Position numbers and translations under genes: made by a program | Shown: in pieces, positions 51,122-59,970 of the stretch | How the letters are laid out: every line of letters begins with the position of its first letter | How positions within the stretch are numbered: the first letter of the stretch is position 1 | The notes under the pieces: generated by a model | What the model was told of the DNA's origin: nothing | Seen by the model: the letters and a program-made list of their open reading frames with translations, nothing else | The model's database searches: none | NCBI GenBank assembly: GCA_963931085.1 | Contig: OZ006973.1 | Span: forward strand, 1,612,001 to 1,676,000 | Source of the DNA: UMGS1994 sp944386155 | Lineage (GTDB): Bacteria; Bacillota; Clostridia; TANB77; CAG-508 | Length of the DNA: 64,000 nt | Reading direction: 5' to 3'

Positions 51122-51955
51122 TTACCCTTGATATGTTGTAACATCTATACTTTCTATTACAACTGCATCTTTAGGTGATGATTCTTCTCCCATATCATTT
51201 GACTCTACTGGTGTTTTCGCTATTTTATCAACAACATCCATACCATCTATTACTTGTCCAAATACAGTGTATTGTCCATTTAAACTCATATAACCACCAT
51301 ACTTTTTATATGCTTCAATTAAGCCTTCATCATATCCATATAAAGATAATGATTGAGCCATCTCTTCTGATGGATTTGCTTGTGTTATAAAAAATTGACT
51401 TCCTAAAGAAGATGTTCCAACACCAGAGCTTGCCATACATAAAGATCCTCTATATGGTACTATTGAATCATCTAATTCTTCTTCAAATCCTTCTCCCCAG
51501 ATACTTTCTCCACCGGCACCTGTTCCTTCTGGATCTCCACCTTGAATCATGAATTCATCAATTACTCTATGGAATGTTACTCCATCATAATATCCTTCCT
51601 TTGCATGAGTTGTAAAATTTTCTACTGCCTTTGGTGCAACATCATCAAAGAATTTAACTGTAATGTCTCCAAAATCGGCAACATGAATTACAGCGATTGT
51701 TTCACCTTTTTTTGGTTTTGCCATTTGTTTTTCAGCATTTGACATATAATCAATTTCAGTTGTTTCTGTAACATTTTCTGTTTCATTTGATGATTCTGTA
51801 ACCTCAGCTGTTTCTTCAGATGTTGTATTAGTAGAATTTTTTTCTTCCTCTTCTTTTTTAGATTCTCCTGGATTCATAATAATAACTACAACAATAATAG
51901 CAATTATTATAATTGTAATTATGCCAAGAGCTATCTTTCCTCCTGTACTTTCCAC
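51122..51955 (-). CDS. Membrane-anchored cyclophilin-type peptidyl-prolyl isomerase
   Basis: 277 aa. One N-terminal transmembrane anchor (ALGIITIIIIAIIVVVIIM, about residues 9-27), a Glu/Thr/Asn-rich linker (about 30-75), then a full cyclophilin domain: VIHVADFGDITVKFFDDVAPKAVENF, GYYDGVTFHRVIDEFMIQGGDP (catalytic Arg), GSLCMASSG, SQFFIT and YTVFGQVIDGMDVVDKI. It probably folds secreted proteins outside the membrane. The start is GTG, fixed by AGGAGG 8 nt upstream. Monocistronic. Confidence 0.95.
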   Translation of the reverse strand: MESTGGKIALGIITIIIIAIIVVVIIMNPGESKKEEEEKNSTNTTSEETAEVTESSNETENVTETTEIDYMSNAEKQMAKPKKGETIAVIHVADFGDITVKFFDDVAPKAVENFTTHAKEGYYDGVTFHRVIDEFMIQGGDPEGTGAGGESIWGEGFEEELDDSIVPYRGSLCMASSGVGTSSLGSQFFITQANPSEEMAQSLSLYGYDEGLIEAYKKYGGYMSLNGQYTVFGQVIDGMDVVDKIAKTPVESNDMGEESSPKDAVVIESIDVTTYQG

Positions 51956-52175
51956 AAATCATTCCTCCTAATCACAATTTTTATAATTATATCAACACAT
52001 AAAATATAATTCAACTTTTTTCACATATTATCTCATTAATAAAACAATTCAATATCTATTGCGCATTTTTTGACTAATTATAAAAATTTAAAAATAAAAT
52101 ATATATTTTCTAGGTTATAATTATTTTTATTATAAAGTTATCACAAGTTTTTTTGGCTAAAAAACCACATAATTG

Positions 52176-52204
52176 TTGACAATACCTATATCCTATGTTA
52201 CAAT
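52176..52204 (+). promoter_or_regulatory. Promoter of rplU-rpmA
   Basis: TTGACA (52176-52181), 17-nt spacer, TACAAT (52199-52204). Confidence 0.88.
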
Positions 52205-52308
52205 ATAAAACTGTAATCCGCTTAATTAAGGTTCATAAAGACTAATTAAGTTTAGTTACCTAAAGTTTAAGGATTAGCGAGTATACAAAAAAAGGGAGGT
52301 GTACTTAA
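52205..52308 (+). ncRNA. Candidate L21 leader RNA
   Basis: A structured ~100-nt leader. The outer stem is TAATCC (52214-52219) with GGATTA (52271-52276), and the inner hairpin is CTTAATTA (52221-52228) with TAATTAAG (52243-52250). This resembles the L21 leader known ahead of rplU in Bacillota, thought to mediate autoregulation by L21. Assignment is by position and shape. Confidence 0.55.
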
Positions 52309-52659
52309 ATGTACGCAATTATTGAAGCATGTGGAAAACAATACAAAGTTTCTAAAGGTGATGTTGTATTTTTTGAAAAATTAGATACTGAAGAAGGAAA
52401 AAAAGTTACATTTAAAGATGTTGTTTTAGTATCTGATGACAAAAAAGTACAAGTAGGAAATCCTTACGTAAAAGATGTTAAGGTTGAAGGAAAAGTAGTT
52501 TCTCATGGAAAAGGTAAAAAAATCTTAGTATTCAAATACAAAGCTAAGAAAAATTACAAAAGAACAAGAGGACATAGACAACCTTACACTAAAGTAGAAA
52601 TTACAGCAATAAAAACTGCTACTGCTAAAAAAGAAGCTGCAGAAGAAAAAGCTGAATAA
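52309..52659 (+). CDS. rplU: 50S ribosomal protein L21
   Basis: 116 aa. MYAIIEACGKQYKVSKGDVVFFEKL at the N-terminus and the basic KYKAKKNYKRTRGHRQPYTKVEI block are diagnostic. A Lys/Ala/Glu-rich tail of about 12 residues extends beyond the usual end. GGGAGGTG precedes the start. It is followed 57 nt later by rpmA, with no prp/ysxB gene between them. Confidence 0.98.
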   Translation: MYAIIEACGKQYKVSKGDVVFFEKLDTEEGKKVTFKDVVLVSDDKKVQVGNPYVKDVKVEGKVVSHGKGKKILVFKYKAKKNYKRTRGHRQPYTKVEITAIKTATAKKEAAEEKAE

Positions 52660-52716
52660 TTAAAAGTAATTAATAATGAGACATATAAATATATATGTGA
52701 AGGGAGTGAATTTTAA

Positions 52717-52983
52717 ATGGCACATAAAAAAGGTCAAGGTAGTGTTAAAAACGGTAGAGACAGTGAGTCAAAACGTTTAGGAGCTAAAAGAGCTGATGGT
52801 CAATTTGTTCAAGCTGGTAATATACTAGTAAGACAAAGAGGAACAAAAATACACCCTGGAAATAATGTTGGAATCGGAAGTGATGATACATTATACGCTT
52901 TAGAAAGCGGTGTTGTTAAATTTGAAAGAAGAGGTAAAGACAAAAAACAAGTTAGTGTTTACCCAGCATCAGACAATAAATAA
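52717..52983 (+). CDS. rpmA: 50S ribosomal protein L27 (no N-terminal extension)
   Basis: 88 aa. The mature-type N-terminus MAHKKGQGSVKNGRDSESKRLG starts directly at the functional tail that reaches the peptidyl transferase centre. Most Firmicutes L27 carry a cleaved leader of about 9 residues (ending F-F-A) removed by the Prp protease, whose gene usually lies between rplU and rpmA. Both are missing here. GAAGGGAG precedes the ATG. A terminator follows. Confidence 0.98.
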   Translation: MAHKKGQGSVKNGRDSESKRLGAKRADGQFVQAGNILVRQRGTKIHPGNNVGIGSDDTLYALESGVVKFERRGKDKKQVSVYPASDNK

Positions 52984-53013
52984 TTAAAATATAAATTTAA
53001 TAAAGAAATTAAT

Positions 53014-53052
53014 AAAAAACTGTAATATATTTTAATACTACAGTTTTTTATT
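53014..53052 (+). terminator. Terminator of rplU-rpmA
   Basis: AAAAACTGTA/TACAGTTTTT stem (53015-53024 with 53039-53048), T-run following. Confidence 0.9.
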
Positions 53053-53159
53053 TTGCTTTTAACTTTTCATTTTAAAACATTATTTGTACTTTAAAATGTA
53101 TATTTTAATTTATTCCATTTATAATACATAATAATAAATAATAAATATTACAAAAAAGG

Positions 53160-53188
53160 TTGACAAAAAAATAAAAAAACTTTATAAT
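53160..53188 (+). promoter_or_regulatory. tRNA-Met promoter
   Basis: TTGACA (53160-53165), 17-nt spacer, TATAAT (53183-53188). Full consensus. Confidence 0.92.
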
Positions 53189-53200
53189 ATTACTTGTTAC

Positions 53201-53277
53201 GGCGAGATAGCTCAGTTGGCTAGAGCATCCGGTTCATACCCGGCAGGTCGATGGTTCGAATCCATTTCTCGCTACCA
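53201..53277 (+). tRNA. tRNA-Met (CAT), elongator type
   Basis: Full cloverleaf with an encoded CCA. Acceptor stem GGCGAGA/TCTCGCT (G1-U72 wobble, as in Bacillus elongator tRNA-Met), anticodon CAT at 53235-53237, T-arm GGTTCGAATCC. It lacks the C1:A72 mismatch and the three G:C anticodon-stem pairs of initiator tRNA. A lysidine-modified Ile(AUA) tRNA also reads CAT and cannot be fully excluded, but the body matches Met. Confidence 0.93.
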
Positions 53278-53279
53278 AA

Positions 53280-53312
53280 AAAACTTGCAATTTTATTTGC
53301 AAGTTTTTTTAT
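53280..53312 (+). terminator. Terminator of tRNA-Met
   Basis: AAACTTGCAA/TTGCAAGTTT stem (core 53284-53290 with 53297-53303), T-run after. Confidence 0.9.
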
Positions 53313-53349
53313 TTTATCATTTATATTTTTATTCATTTTATCATGTCTT

Positions 53350-53508
53350 TTATTTTTTCTTATTCTTTTTTACTTCAGGAATAACAATATTTTTTTTATT
53401 AATATTTTTCTTTTTATTTACTAAGTCATTTATATGATCTTCTACTGGTGATATATTTAAGTTTTTTCCATCACCTTTTACAATCTCTATTTCTTTTTTC
53501 TCACTCAT
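53350..53508 (-). CDS. Small basic protein, 52 aa, downstream of rpoD
   Basis: A short gene reading MSEKKEIEIVKGDGKNLNIS..., then PVEDHINDLV and a Lys/Asn-rich tail ending NIVIPEVKKNKKK. It starts 14 nt after the rpoD stop codon and is probably the third gene of the dnaG-rpoD transcript. The composition is basic and soluble; the 'VKGDGKNLNISPVEDHIN' core looks conserved-protein-like rather than random. I do not recognise a named family. Its ribosome binding site is weak. Confidence 0.55.
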   Translation of the reverse strand: MSEKKEIEIVKGDGKNLNISPVEDHINDLVNKKKNINKKNIVIPEVKKNKKK

Positions 53509-53521
53509 TTTACTAAAACTC

Positions 53522-54859
53522 CTATCCCATATAATCTTTTAATCTCTTACTTCTACTTGGATGTCTTAGCTTTCTTAATGCCTTAGCTTCTATTTGTCTT
53601 ATTCTTTCACGTGTTACTTGGAATTCTCTACCTACTTCTTCTAGAGTTCTTGCTTTTCCATCTTCTAATCCAAATCTTAATTTAAGTACTTTAGCTTCTC
53701 TTGGAGTAAGTGTACTCATAACCTCCTCTAATTGCTCTTTAAGTAATGTATACGCTGCTGAATCTTGTGGAGCTGGTGATTCATCATCTGGTATAAAATC
53801 ACCTAAGTGACTATCATCTTCTTCTCCAATTGGTGTCTCAAGAGATACTGGATCTTGTGCAATTTTTTGTATTTCCATAACTTTCTCAACTGGAATTTCC
53901 ATCTCTTCTGCAATCTCTTCTGGGGTAGGTTCTCTTCCTAGTTGTTGTAATAGATGTCTTGAAGTACGAATAAGTTTATTAATTGTCTCTACCATATGGA
54001 CAGGAACTCTTATAGTTCTTGCTTGATCTGCAATAGCTCTTGTTATAGCCTGTCTAATCCACCATGTGGCATACGTACTAAACTTAAATCCTTTTTTATA
54101 ATCAAACTTATCTACTGCTTTTATTAATCCCATGTTTCCTTCTTGAATTAAATCTAAGAATAACATTCCTCTACCAACATATTTTTTAGCAATACTTACA
54201 ACTAATCTTAAGTTAGACTCTGCAAGTTTCTTTTTAGCCTCTTCATCATTTTCTAAAACTCTTTTAGCTAAATCTAACTCTTCTTCTGATGTAAGTAATG
54301 GGATTCTACCAATCTCTCTTAAATACATTCTTACAGGATCATCAGTATTTGGTCCTTCTACATCATTTATGTTACTAATATCATCTAATTTTAAATTTTC
54401 AACTTCTTCTAAATCTTCTAATTCTGGTTCTTCATCATCTATATCATCTTTTAACACATCTACACCAAGTTCTTCAAATACATCAAAAACTTTATCTATT
54501 TGATCTGGTGATATATCTTCTAATTGATTTGCAAGTTCCCCATAAGTAATCTTTCCTGACTGCTTAGCTTTTTCGATTATCTTAGTTGCTTTTTCTCTTG
54601 CAATATCTTTCTCATTTTCTTTTTTTGTTTCTTTAGATTCTTTTGTATCTTTTTCTTCTTTTATTTCTTTTGATTCAGATTTTTCTTTTTTCTTTTTTGC
54701 TTTTTCTTTTTCTACTTCTTTAACCTTTTCTCTTGCTTCTTCTGTAGGAATTGCTTCTTCTTTTTTTGTCTTCTTTGTTTCTTTTTTACTCTTTTCTTCT
54801 GGAACTTTTGTTATTTCTTCTATGTCAATTTGATTTTCTTCTTTTTTAGCCCTTCCCAT
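53522..54859 (-). CDS. rpoD: Primary sigma factor (sigma-70/sigma-A)
   Basis: 445 aa. A long Lys/Glu-rich N-terminal extension (about residues 1-90) is followed by region 1.1 (GKITYGELANQLEDISPDQIDKVFD), region 1.2 (DPVRMYLREIGRIPLLT), region 2 with the -10-binding YATWWIRQAITRAI, region 3, and region 4 with the -35-binding helix-turn-helix (TLEEVGREFQVTRERIRQIEAKAL). It recognises the TTGACA/TATAAT promoters seen throughout the window. It starts 10 nt after dnaG, the standard macromolecular-synthesis operon. AGGAGG precedes the start. Confidence 0.99.
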   Translation of the reverse strand: MGRAKKEENQIDIEEITKVPEEKSKKETKKTKKEEAIPTEEAREKVKEVEKEKAKKKKEKSESKEIKEEKDTKESKETKKENEKDIAREKATKIIEKAKQSGKITYGELANQLEDISPDQIDKVFDVFEELGVDVLKDDIDDEEPELEDLEEVENLKLDDISNINDVEGPNTDDPVRMYLREIGRIPLLTSEEELDLAKRVLENDEEAKKKLAESNLRLVVSIAKKYVGRGMLFLDLIQEGNMGLIKAVDKFDYKKGFKFSTYATWWIRQAITRAIADQARTIRVPVHMVETINKLIRTSRHLLQQLGREPTPEEIAEEMEIPVEKVMEIQKIAQDPVSLETPIGEEDDSHLGDFIPDDESPAPQDSAAYTLLKEQLEEVMSTLTPREAKVLKLRFGLEDGKARTLEEVGREFQVTRERIRQIEAKALRKLRHPSRSKRLKDYMG

Positions 54860-54869
54860 TATTTACCTC

Positions 54870-56654
54870 CTATTTCATTCTTGCTAGCTTCATAACTATA
54901 CTACTTAATTCTTTTTCTAAACTAGCTTTTTCTTCTTTTGTTAATTCATTACTTTCTAATGATTGTATAATATCGTTTCGTCTATCTATTAGTCTTTCCT
55001 TATTATAACTATTTATGATGTCATCTATACATTTATCTACATCACCAATTTCATAATCATCTGCCATAAGCATTGTCATATGACTTGTAATCTCATCATC
55101 ATCTGCAAAATAGTTTAAGACTTCGCTAGAAATCTTCTCTTTTTTATCGATTAATTCATATAATTTATTTATAATCTTTTTATTTGTCTCATATTTAAAA
55201 TCCGTTTCTAATAAATTATTTCTTATTTTTTCTGTAGATTCTTCTGGATAATTTAATAATAAATATATAACTACATTTTCTTTTTTTATAACCGAATCAT
55301 CAACTTTTGATACTTTTACAGGTTTTGCTCTTCTGATTACATTTTCTGGTTCTTTTTGCTTTGATGTATTTGCATATTTTATTTTGTTAATTTCTGAATA
55401 AATTGCTTCTTTTGATATTGAATATTCATTTGCAATTTTCTCAACATAAATCTCAAGTTCAATTTGACTCTCTACCTCTGATAAGACTTTTGCTATCTCT
55501 TGTAAGAATTTTATTTTATCATTAGTATTATCTAAATCAAACTTGTTCTTTAAAACTTTAACTTTAAATTCGACTAATGAAATTGCATTATCAATTAGCA
55601 AATTAAATCTTCCTGTACCATATTTAATTACATACTCATCTGGATCTTTAGCACCTTCCATTTGAAGAATTCTTACATCACATCCTAAATTTCTTAAGAT
55701 TTCTAATCCTCTTAATGTAGCTGCTTGTCCAGCACTATCTGAATCATAGCTAATTATAATCTGTTCTGCATACTTTCTTAATAATCTTCCCTGTGACTCT
55801 GTAAGGGCTGTTCCTAAAGATGCAACAACATTTGTAATTCCTCTTTGATATAAGGAAATAGCATCCATATATCCTTCTACTATGACAACTTTCTTTAAAT
55901 CACCTTTTTTTGCAACATTTAATCCAAATAAATTTCTTCCTTTAGAATATACAATATTCTCAGGAGAATTTATGTATTTAGGTAAAGAATTATCAAGCAC
56001 TCTACCACCAAAAGCTATAACTTTACCCCTAACATCTAATATTGGAATCATAAGTCTTCTTCTAAATCTATCAATAAACTGTCCTCTATCATTTTTATTA
56101 ACTAAACTAGAGGCAAGTATCTCATTATCAGAAAAACCTTTTGATCTTAAATGCTTATATAGCTCATTATATGTACCAGAATATCCAATTAAAAAAGACT
56201 TTAAAGTCGCATTATTTAATTTTCTTTCTTTTACATAATTTTGTGCTTCTTTTGCAGTAGGTTTATATAAATTTTCATGATAAAATCTAGCTGTTTCTTC
56301 ATTAATTTTATAAACCTTATCTTTGAGTATCTGTCTTTGATTAAATTGTTCATTTTCTGTTTTAGGTAATTCTATCCCTGCTCTATCTGCTAGATATTCA
56401 ATTGTATCTTTAAAATCTAAATTTTCTATTTTGCTTATGAAATGTATTACATTTCCTCCAACACCACATCCAAAACAATGAAATATCTGCTTATCTGGTG
56501 AGACAGAAAAAGAAGGTGATTTTTCTTTATGAAAAGGGCATAAACCAAAAAAATTTCTGCCTTTTCTTTTTAGTTGAACATACTGAGAAATTGTATCAAC
56601 TATGTCATTCGATGATCTTATTTCTTCTATTAATTCATCACTGTATCGAATCAT
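54870..56654 (-). CDS. dnaG: DNA primase
   Basis: 594 aa. It synthesises RNA primers at the replication fork. The N-terminal CHC2 zinc finger (CPFHKEKSPSFSVSPDKQIFHCFGCG, about residues 40-65), the DnaG catalytic core with RFRRRLMIPI, and the Toprim domain (VIVEGYMDAISLYQ near 263 and YDSDSAGQAA near 305) are all seen. The C-terminal helicase-binding region is divergent. The start has AAGGAAGGG. First gene of dnaG-rpoD-(52 aa). Confidence 0.99.
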   Translation of the reverse strand: MIRYSDELIEEIRSSNDIVDTISQYVQLKRKGRNFFGLCPFHKEKSPSFSVSPDKQIFHCFGCGVGGNVIHFISKIENLDFKDTIEYLADRAGIELPKTENEQFNQRQILKDKVYKINEETARFYHENLYKPTAKEAQNYVKERKLNNATLKSFLIGYSGTYNELYKHLRSKGFSDNEILASSLVNKNDRGQFIDRFRRRLMIPILDVRGKVIAFGGRVLDNSLPKYINSPENIVYSKGRNLFGLNVAKKGDLKKVVIVEGYMDAISLYQRGITNVVASLGTALTESQGRLLRKYAEQIIISYDSDSAGQAATLRGLEILRNLGCDVRILQMEGAKDPDEYVIKYGTGRFNLLIDNAISLVEFKVKVLKNKFDLDNTNDKIKFLQEIAKVLSEVESQIELEIYVEKIANEYSISKEAIYSEINKIKYANTSKQKEPENVIRRAKPVKVSKVDDSVIKKENVVIYLLLNYPEESTEKIRNNLLETDFKYETNKKIINKLYELIDKKEKISSEVLNYFADDDEITSHMTMLMADDYEIGDVDKCIDDIINSYNKERLIDRRNDIIQSLESNELTKEEKASLEKELSSIVMKLARMK

Positions 56655-56755
56655 TTTATCCCTTCCTTTTAATAATATTCGACAGATTTACAATAAATCC
56701 TTCATAGGTTACATAATTTTTTAAAATTATATTACAATTATTACATCTTTTTGTA

Positions 56756-56806
56756 ATTAAAAAAGAAAAACATGACTATATAATATAAGTCATGCTTTCC
56801 TTTTTA
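56756..56806 (-). terminator. Terminator of the pilin-like/InlB-repeat gene
   Basis: CATGACT/AGTCATG stem (56771-56777 with 56788-56794) extended by A-T pairs, T-rich on the minus strand. Confidence 0.85.
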
Positions 56807-56816
56807 ATTTTTATTA

Positions 56817-58271
56817 TTAATTCCAAAAGCCACCCTTCTTTTCCCATATAGCATATATCGTAGTATTTCTATCTAAATCAACGACTGTGTTTTCAGTAAT
56901 AGTCTTTCCAAATCCATCACTTCTTGTATTCCAGCCAACGAATTTATATGTTACACGGTGAGGTATAAATAATATATATTCTATTACTTCTATTTCGCTT
57001 TCAATCTCTGGAAGCTTACCATATCTTTCTCCATTATTATATTCTCTTGTTTCTTTCTTATCATATCCATCAGGTCTATTATGATCAAATGTTACGATAA
57101 AGTCTTTTTTGCTTACTTTTACATAATGAGCATATAATGTAGTATCTCTGCTTACTTCAACTATTGATTCTGATGTAATCTTATTCTTAAACTCTTTATC
57201 TAAGTACCAACCTTCAAATTCATAATTTCTATCATCTGGTACAGCTTCAGGTAATGGACCATATTTCTTTCCATATTCAACTTCTTTTGTTTTAGTCTTT
57301 ACTGTTCCCTCTAATGGATTGAAAGTAATTGTTATTGAATCTGTTTCACCTGTAGATTCACCCCATACAGCATACAATTTAGTATTATTAGCTGTAACTA
57401 TTGAATCTTCTTTAATCATATCGCCATTTTCATTTTTCCAACCTAAGAATTCTCTTCTAGAACCTGGTGGATCAGGGAATTCTCCATATGGCTCTCCTAA
57501 TATATAATCTCTATATGTATATGTTGTATTTCCATTATAGAAAGTAACTCTAATCTTTTCTATACTGTCTGTCCATTGTGCATATACTTTTGAAGGAGTT
57601 CCTTTGTAAGCAGATGTATAATATTTATTATCATTTCCACGCCATCCTTTAAAATAATATGTTCTTCTATTAACATAAACTTTACTTAAAGTTGGAAGCT
57701 CATATTTATCTCCATCTGAACCATAACTTACTACATCTCCATTATATTCTCCTTCATAAGTTTGATAATTAGAAATTTTAATTATATTTTCAAACAGAAT
57801 GGAATATTTATCAGAAAGCTCACTTCCTGCTTTTTCAACTAATGCATACTCTCTTGGAATCGTATGAATATTTGTTTCTTCATATTCATATCCTTCTTTA
57901 TAATACACTGTTAATGTATCTGCATTTATTATGTATTCAGAAATATCATTATTTAAATTAATATCATCTAGTACACCAGCATTAATCATATAATAATTAT
58001 TTTCAGTATCATTTGGATTTAAGTCTTCTGCTTCAAAATCAAAAGCCTCTCCTTTAGTTGGAACTTTATAATTTGTAAGATAATATAACTGAACTTTTTC
58101 TTCTATGCTACTTATATCTTCATAGATACTATTTAATCTCTCTAATCTTACACTAATTCTTCCATTATATAAAACAACTGATAAAATTGAAAATATTATT
58201 ATAATCATTGCAATAAGTGCAACTAATGTTACACCTCTCTCACTTTTTACCTTATCGGTAACTTTTTTCAT
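56817..58271 (-). CDS. Prepilin-like protein with InlB-type (Listeria-Bacteroides) repeats, 484 aa
   Basis: The N-terminus SERGVTLVALIAMIIIIFSILSVVLY is a prepilin-like leader and hydrophobic helix without the Glu at +5. After an ~150-residue globular region, at least three to four repeats of ~65-75 residues carry the pattern V-T-F-x-x-N ... YGxxP ... R/YxFxGW ... I-T/K-x(3-4)-V ... T-x-L-Y-A-x-W, the InlB B-repeat/Flg_new fold common on Gram-positive surfaces. It is exported or surface-anchored by inference. No sortase motif is seen. GGAGGGC precedes the ATG. It stands alone with its own terminator. Confidence 0.85.
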   Translation of the reverse strand: MKKVTDKVKSERGVTLVALIAMIIIIFSILSVVLYNGRISVRLERLNSIYEDISSIEEKVQLYYLTNYKVPTKGEAFDFEAEDLNPNDTENNYYMINAGVLDDINLNNDISEYIINADTLTVYYKEGYEYEETNIHTIPREYALVEKAGSELSDKYSILFENIIKISNYQTYEGEYNGDVVSYGSDGDKYELPTLSKVYVNRRTYYFKGWRGNDNKYYTSAYKGTPSKVYAQWTDSIEKIRVTFYNGNTTYTYRDYILGEPYGEFPDPPGSRREFLGWKNENGDMIKEDSIVTANNTKLYAVWGESTGETDSITITFNPLEGTVKTKTKEVEYGKKYGPLPEAVPDDRNYEFEGWYLDKEFKNKITSESIVEVSRDTTLYAHYVKVSKKDFIVTFDHNRPDGYDKKETREYNNGERYGKLPEIESEIEVIEYILFIPHRVTYKFVGWNTRSDGFGKTITENTVVDLDRNTTIYAIWEKKGGFWN

Positions 58272-58359
58272 ATGTGCCCTCCAAAAATATTTTCAAATAA
58301 AAACTTTACTACTATTATTTTATATAATAACATATACATTTTTTTATTACAAGAAAACA

Positions 58360-58398
58360 AAAAAATAAATATAAGTTATATTAAACTTATATTTATTC
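58360..58398 (-). terminator. Terminator after the WecA/TagO-like gene
   Basis: Perfect 14-bp stem AATAAATATAAGTT/AACTTATATTTATT (58364-58377 with 58384-58397), T-run on the minus strand. Confidence 0.9.
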
Positions 58399-58405
58399 TT
58401 CTTTA

Positions 58406-59512
58406 TTATTTTAATAATCTTTGTTTTTCTTTTTTATTCTCTTCTACCATATGGTTTACTACTTCTTTATATCCAAGTGCAATTACAACAATTAGGACTA
58501 ATAAGAAAGATAATGCTTTTATTAAACCATCTTGCATTAACACTATTGCAAAAATACCAAGTGATGCGCATAACGCATATAAAATTAAAACTGCTTGTTT
58601 TTGTGTTAAACCTCTTTTTATCATTTTATGGTGAAGATGTCCTGCATCAGGTTTAAATATTGCTTTTATTGATTTTCCTTTTACAATTCTTCTGATAATT
58701 GCAAACAGTGTATCAAAAACTGGAAGAGCAAGTACTATTAAAGGAAGTACTATAACTATTGCAGTATATGTTTTTGCTACTCCAAAAATAGAAATAATTG
58801 CAAGCATATATCCTAAAAAGTTTGAACCTGTGTCTCCAATAAAAGTTTTAGCAGGATTATAATTAAATGGTAAGAATCCAACTAAAGCTCCAAGTAAAGC
58901 TGTAATTAATATTATAGAAAGTATTATCGAACCATTTAAAGCAAATATTATAAGCAGTGATACACACGAAATAATTGAGATTCCTGTTGAAAGCCCATCT
59001 AAACCATCTATTAAATTTATAGCATTTGTGACTCCAACAATCCATCCTATTGTAAGAATTATATTAAATATATTTGTAAGTCCTAAATCTTCTATAAAAC
59101 CAAAGTGAACTGAATCTATAATAATTCCAAAACTTACAGCAACTATTGCAGCTATAATCTGTATTAATAACTTTACTAAAGCTGGAAGACTTTTAACATC
59201 ATCTATAAATCCCATTGCAACAATTATTGCCATCCCTATAAAAAAGCCTATAAGTTTGACATCATATCCATCACTAAACAAATCTAAATTATCTTCTATT
59301 GTTCCAATTACTAATAAATATATTACAGATACTATAAAACCAGATATTACAGCAAGTCCACCAAGTCTTGGCATCTCAGTAACATTTACTCTTCTTTCAT
59401 CTTTTGGGCTATCTACTGCTCCTAATTTTTTAGCAAGTGTAATAGTTCTTGGAGTAATTATGAAACTTGTGATAAAAGCTAATAAAAAAGCTATAGCAAT
59501 ATCTCCCCACAT
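58406..59512 (-). CDS. Undecaprenyl-phosphate GlcNAc-1-phosphate transferase (WecA/TagO family)
   Basis: Polytopic membrane enzyme of the MraY/WecA family, 368 aa, which transfers a sugar-1-phosphate from UDP-sugar to undecaprenyl phosphate and starts teichoic acid or other cell-wall glycan synthesis. About ten hydrophobic helices are present. Signatures: GFIDDVKSLPALVKLLIQ (DDxxD), GVTNAINLIDGLDGLSTG, FIGDTGSNFLGYM and GHLHHKMIKRGL, the His-rich loop typical of WecA rather than MraY. GAGGTG precedes the ATG. It follows rpiB by 11 nt. Confidence 0.93.
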   Translation of the reverse strand: MWGDIAIAFLLAFITSFIITPRTITLAKKLGAVDSPKDERRVNVTEMPRLGGLAVISGFIVSVIYLLVIGTIEDNLDLFSDGYDVKLIGFFIGMAIIVAMGFIDDVKSLPALVKLLIQIIAAIVAVSFGIIIDSVHFGFIEDLGLTNIFNIILTIGWIVGVTNAINLIDGLDGLSTGISIISCVSLLIIFALNGSIILSIILITALLGALVGFLPFNYNPAKTFIGDTGSNFLGYMLAIISIFGVAKTYTAIVIVLPLIVLALPVFDTLFAIIRRIVKGKSIKAIFKPDAGHLHHKMIKRGLTQKQAVLILYALCASLGIFAIVLMQDGLIKALSFLLVLIVVIALGYKEVVNHMVEENKKEKQRLLK

Positions 59513-59523
59513 AATTTACACCT

Positions 59524-59970
59524 CTATTTCATATTTTCTTTTTCTATTTCATCTATCATTTTTTGTCTTTCTAAATATCTACCATTTAAAAATTCTGTAG
59601 CAAGCCACATTCTTACAGCTCTTATTGCTTCATCTGTATCTATTGTGTCAGCTGGAAGTGCAATTACATTTGCATTATTATGTGCTTTAGCAAGCTTAGC
59701 AGATTCTGAATTTATGCATAATGCACATCTAATCTTTTTAAACTTATTTGCTGCTATTGACATTCCAATTCCTGATCCACATATCAAAATTCCTTTATCG
59801 CATTCATTATCCTGAATTCCTCTTGATAAATCTGCTGCAATGATTGGATAATGTGTAATTTCTTCAGAATTTGTACCATAATCTTTGTACTCAATCCCAA
59901 TCTCATCAAAATATTTTTTTATTTCATTTTTTAATTTATATCCTCTGTGATCTGAACCAATTCCTATCAT
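59524..59970 (-). CDS. rpiB: Ribose-5-phosphate isomerase B
   Basis: 148 aa RpiB/LacAB-family sugar-phosphate isomerase, interconverting ribose-5-P and ribulose-5-P in the pentose phosphate pathway. GSDHRGYKLKNEI at the N-terminus and GILICGSGIGMSIAANKFKKIRCALC (catalytic Cys near residue 70) are diagnostic, as is HNNANVIALPADTI. AGGAGG precedes the start. It is co-transcribed with the WecA/TagO-like gene. LacA/B subunits of galactose-6-P isomerase are less likely because only one gene is present. Confidence 0.95.
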   Translation of the reverse strand: MIGIGSDHRGYKLKNEIKKYFDEIGIEYKDYGTNSEEITHYPIIAADLSRGIQDNECDKGILICGSGIGMSIAANKFKKIRCALCINSESAKLAKAHNNANVIALPADTIDTDEAIRAVRMWLATEFLNGRYLERQKMIDEIEKENMK

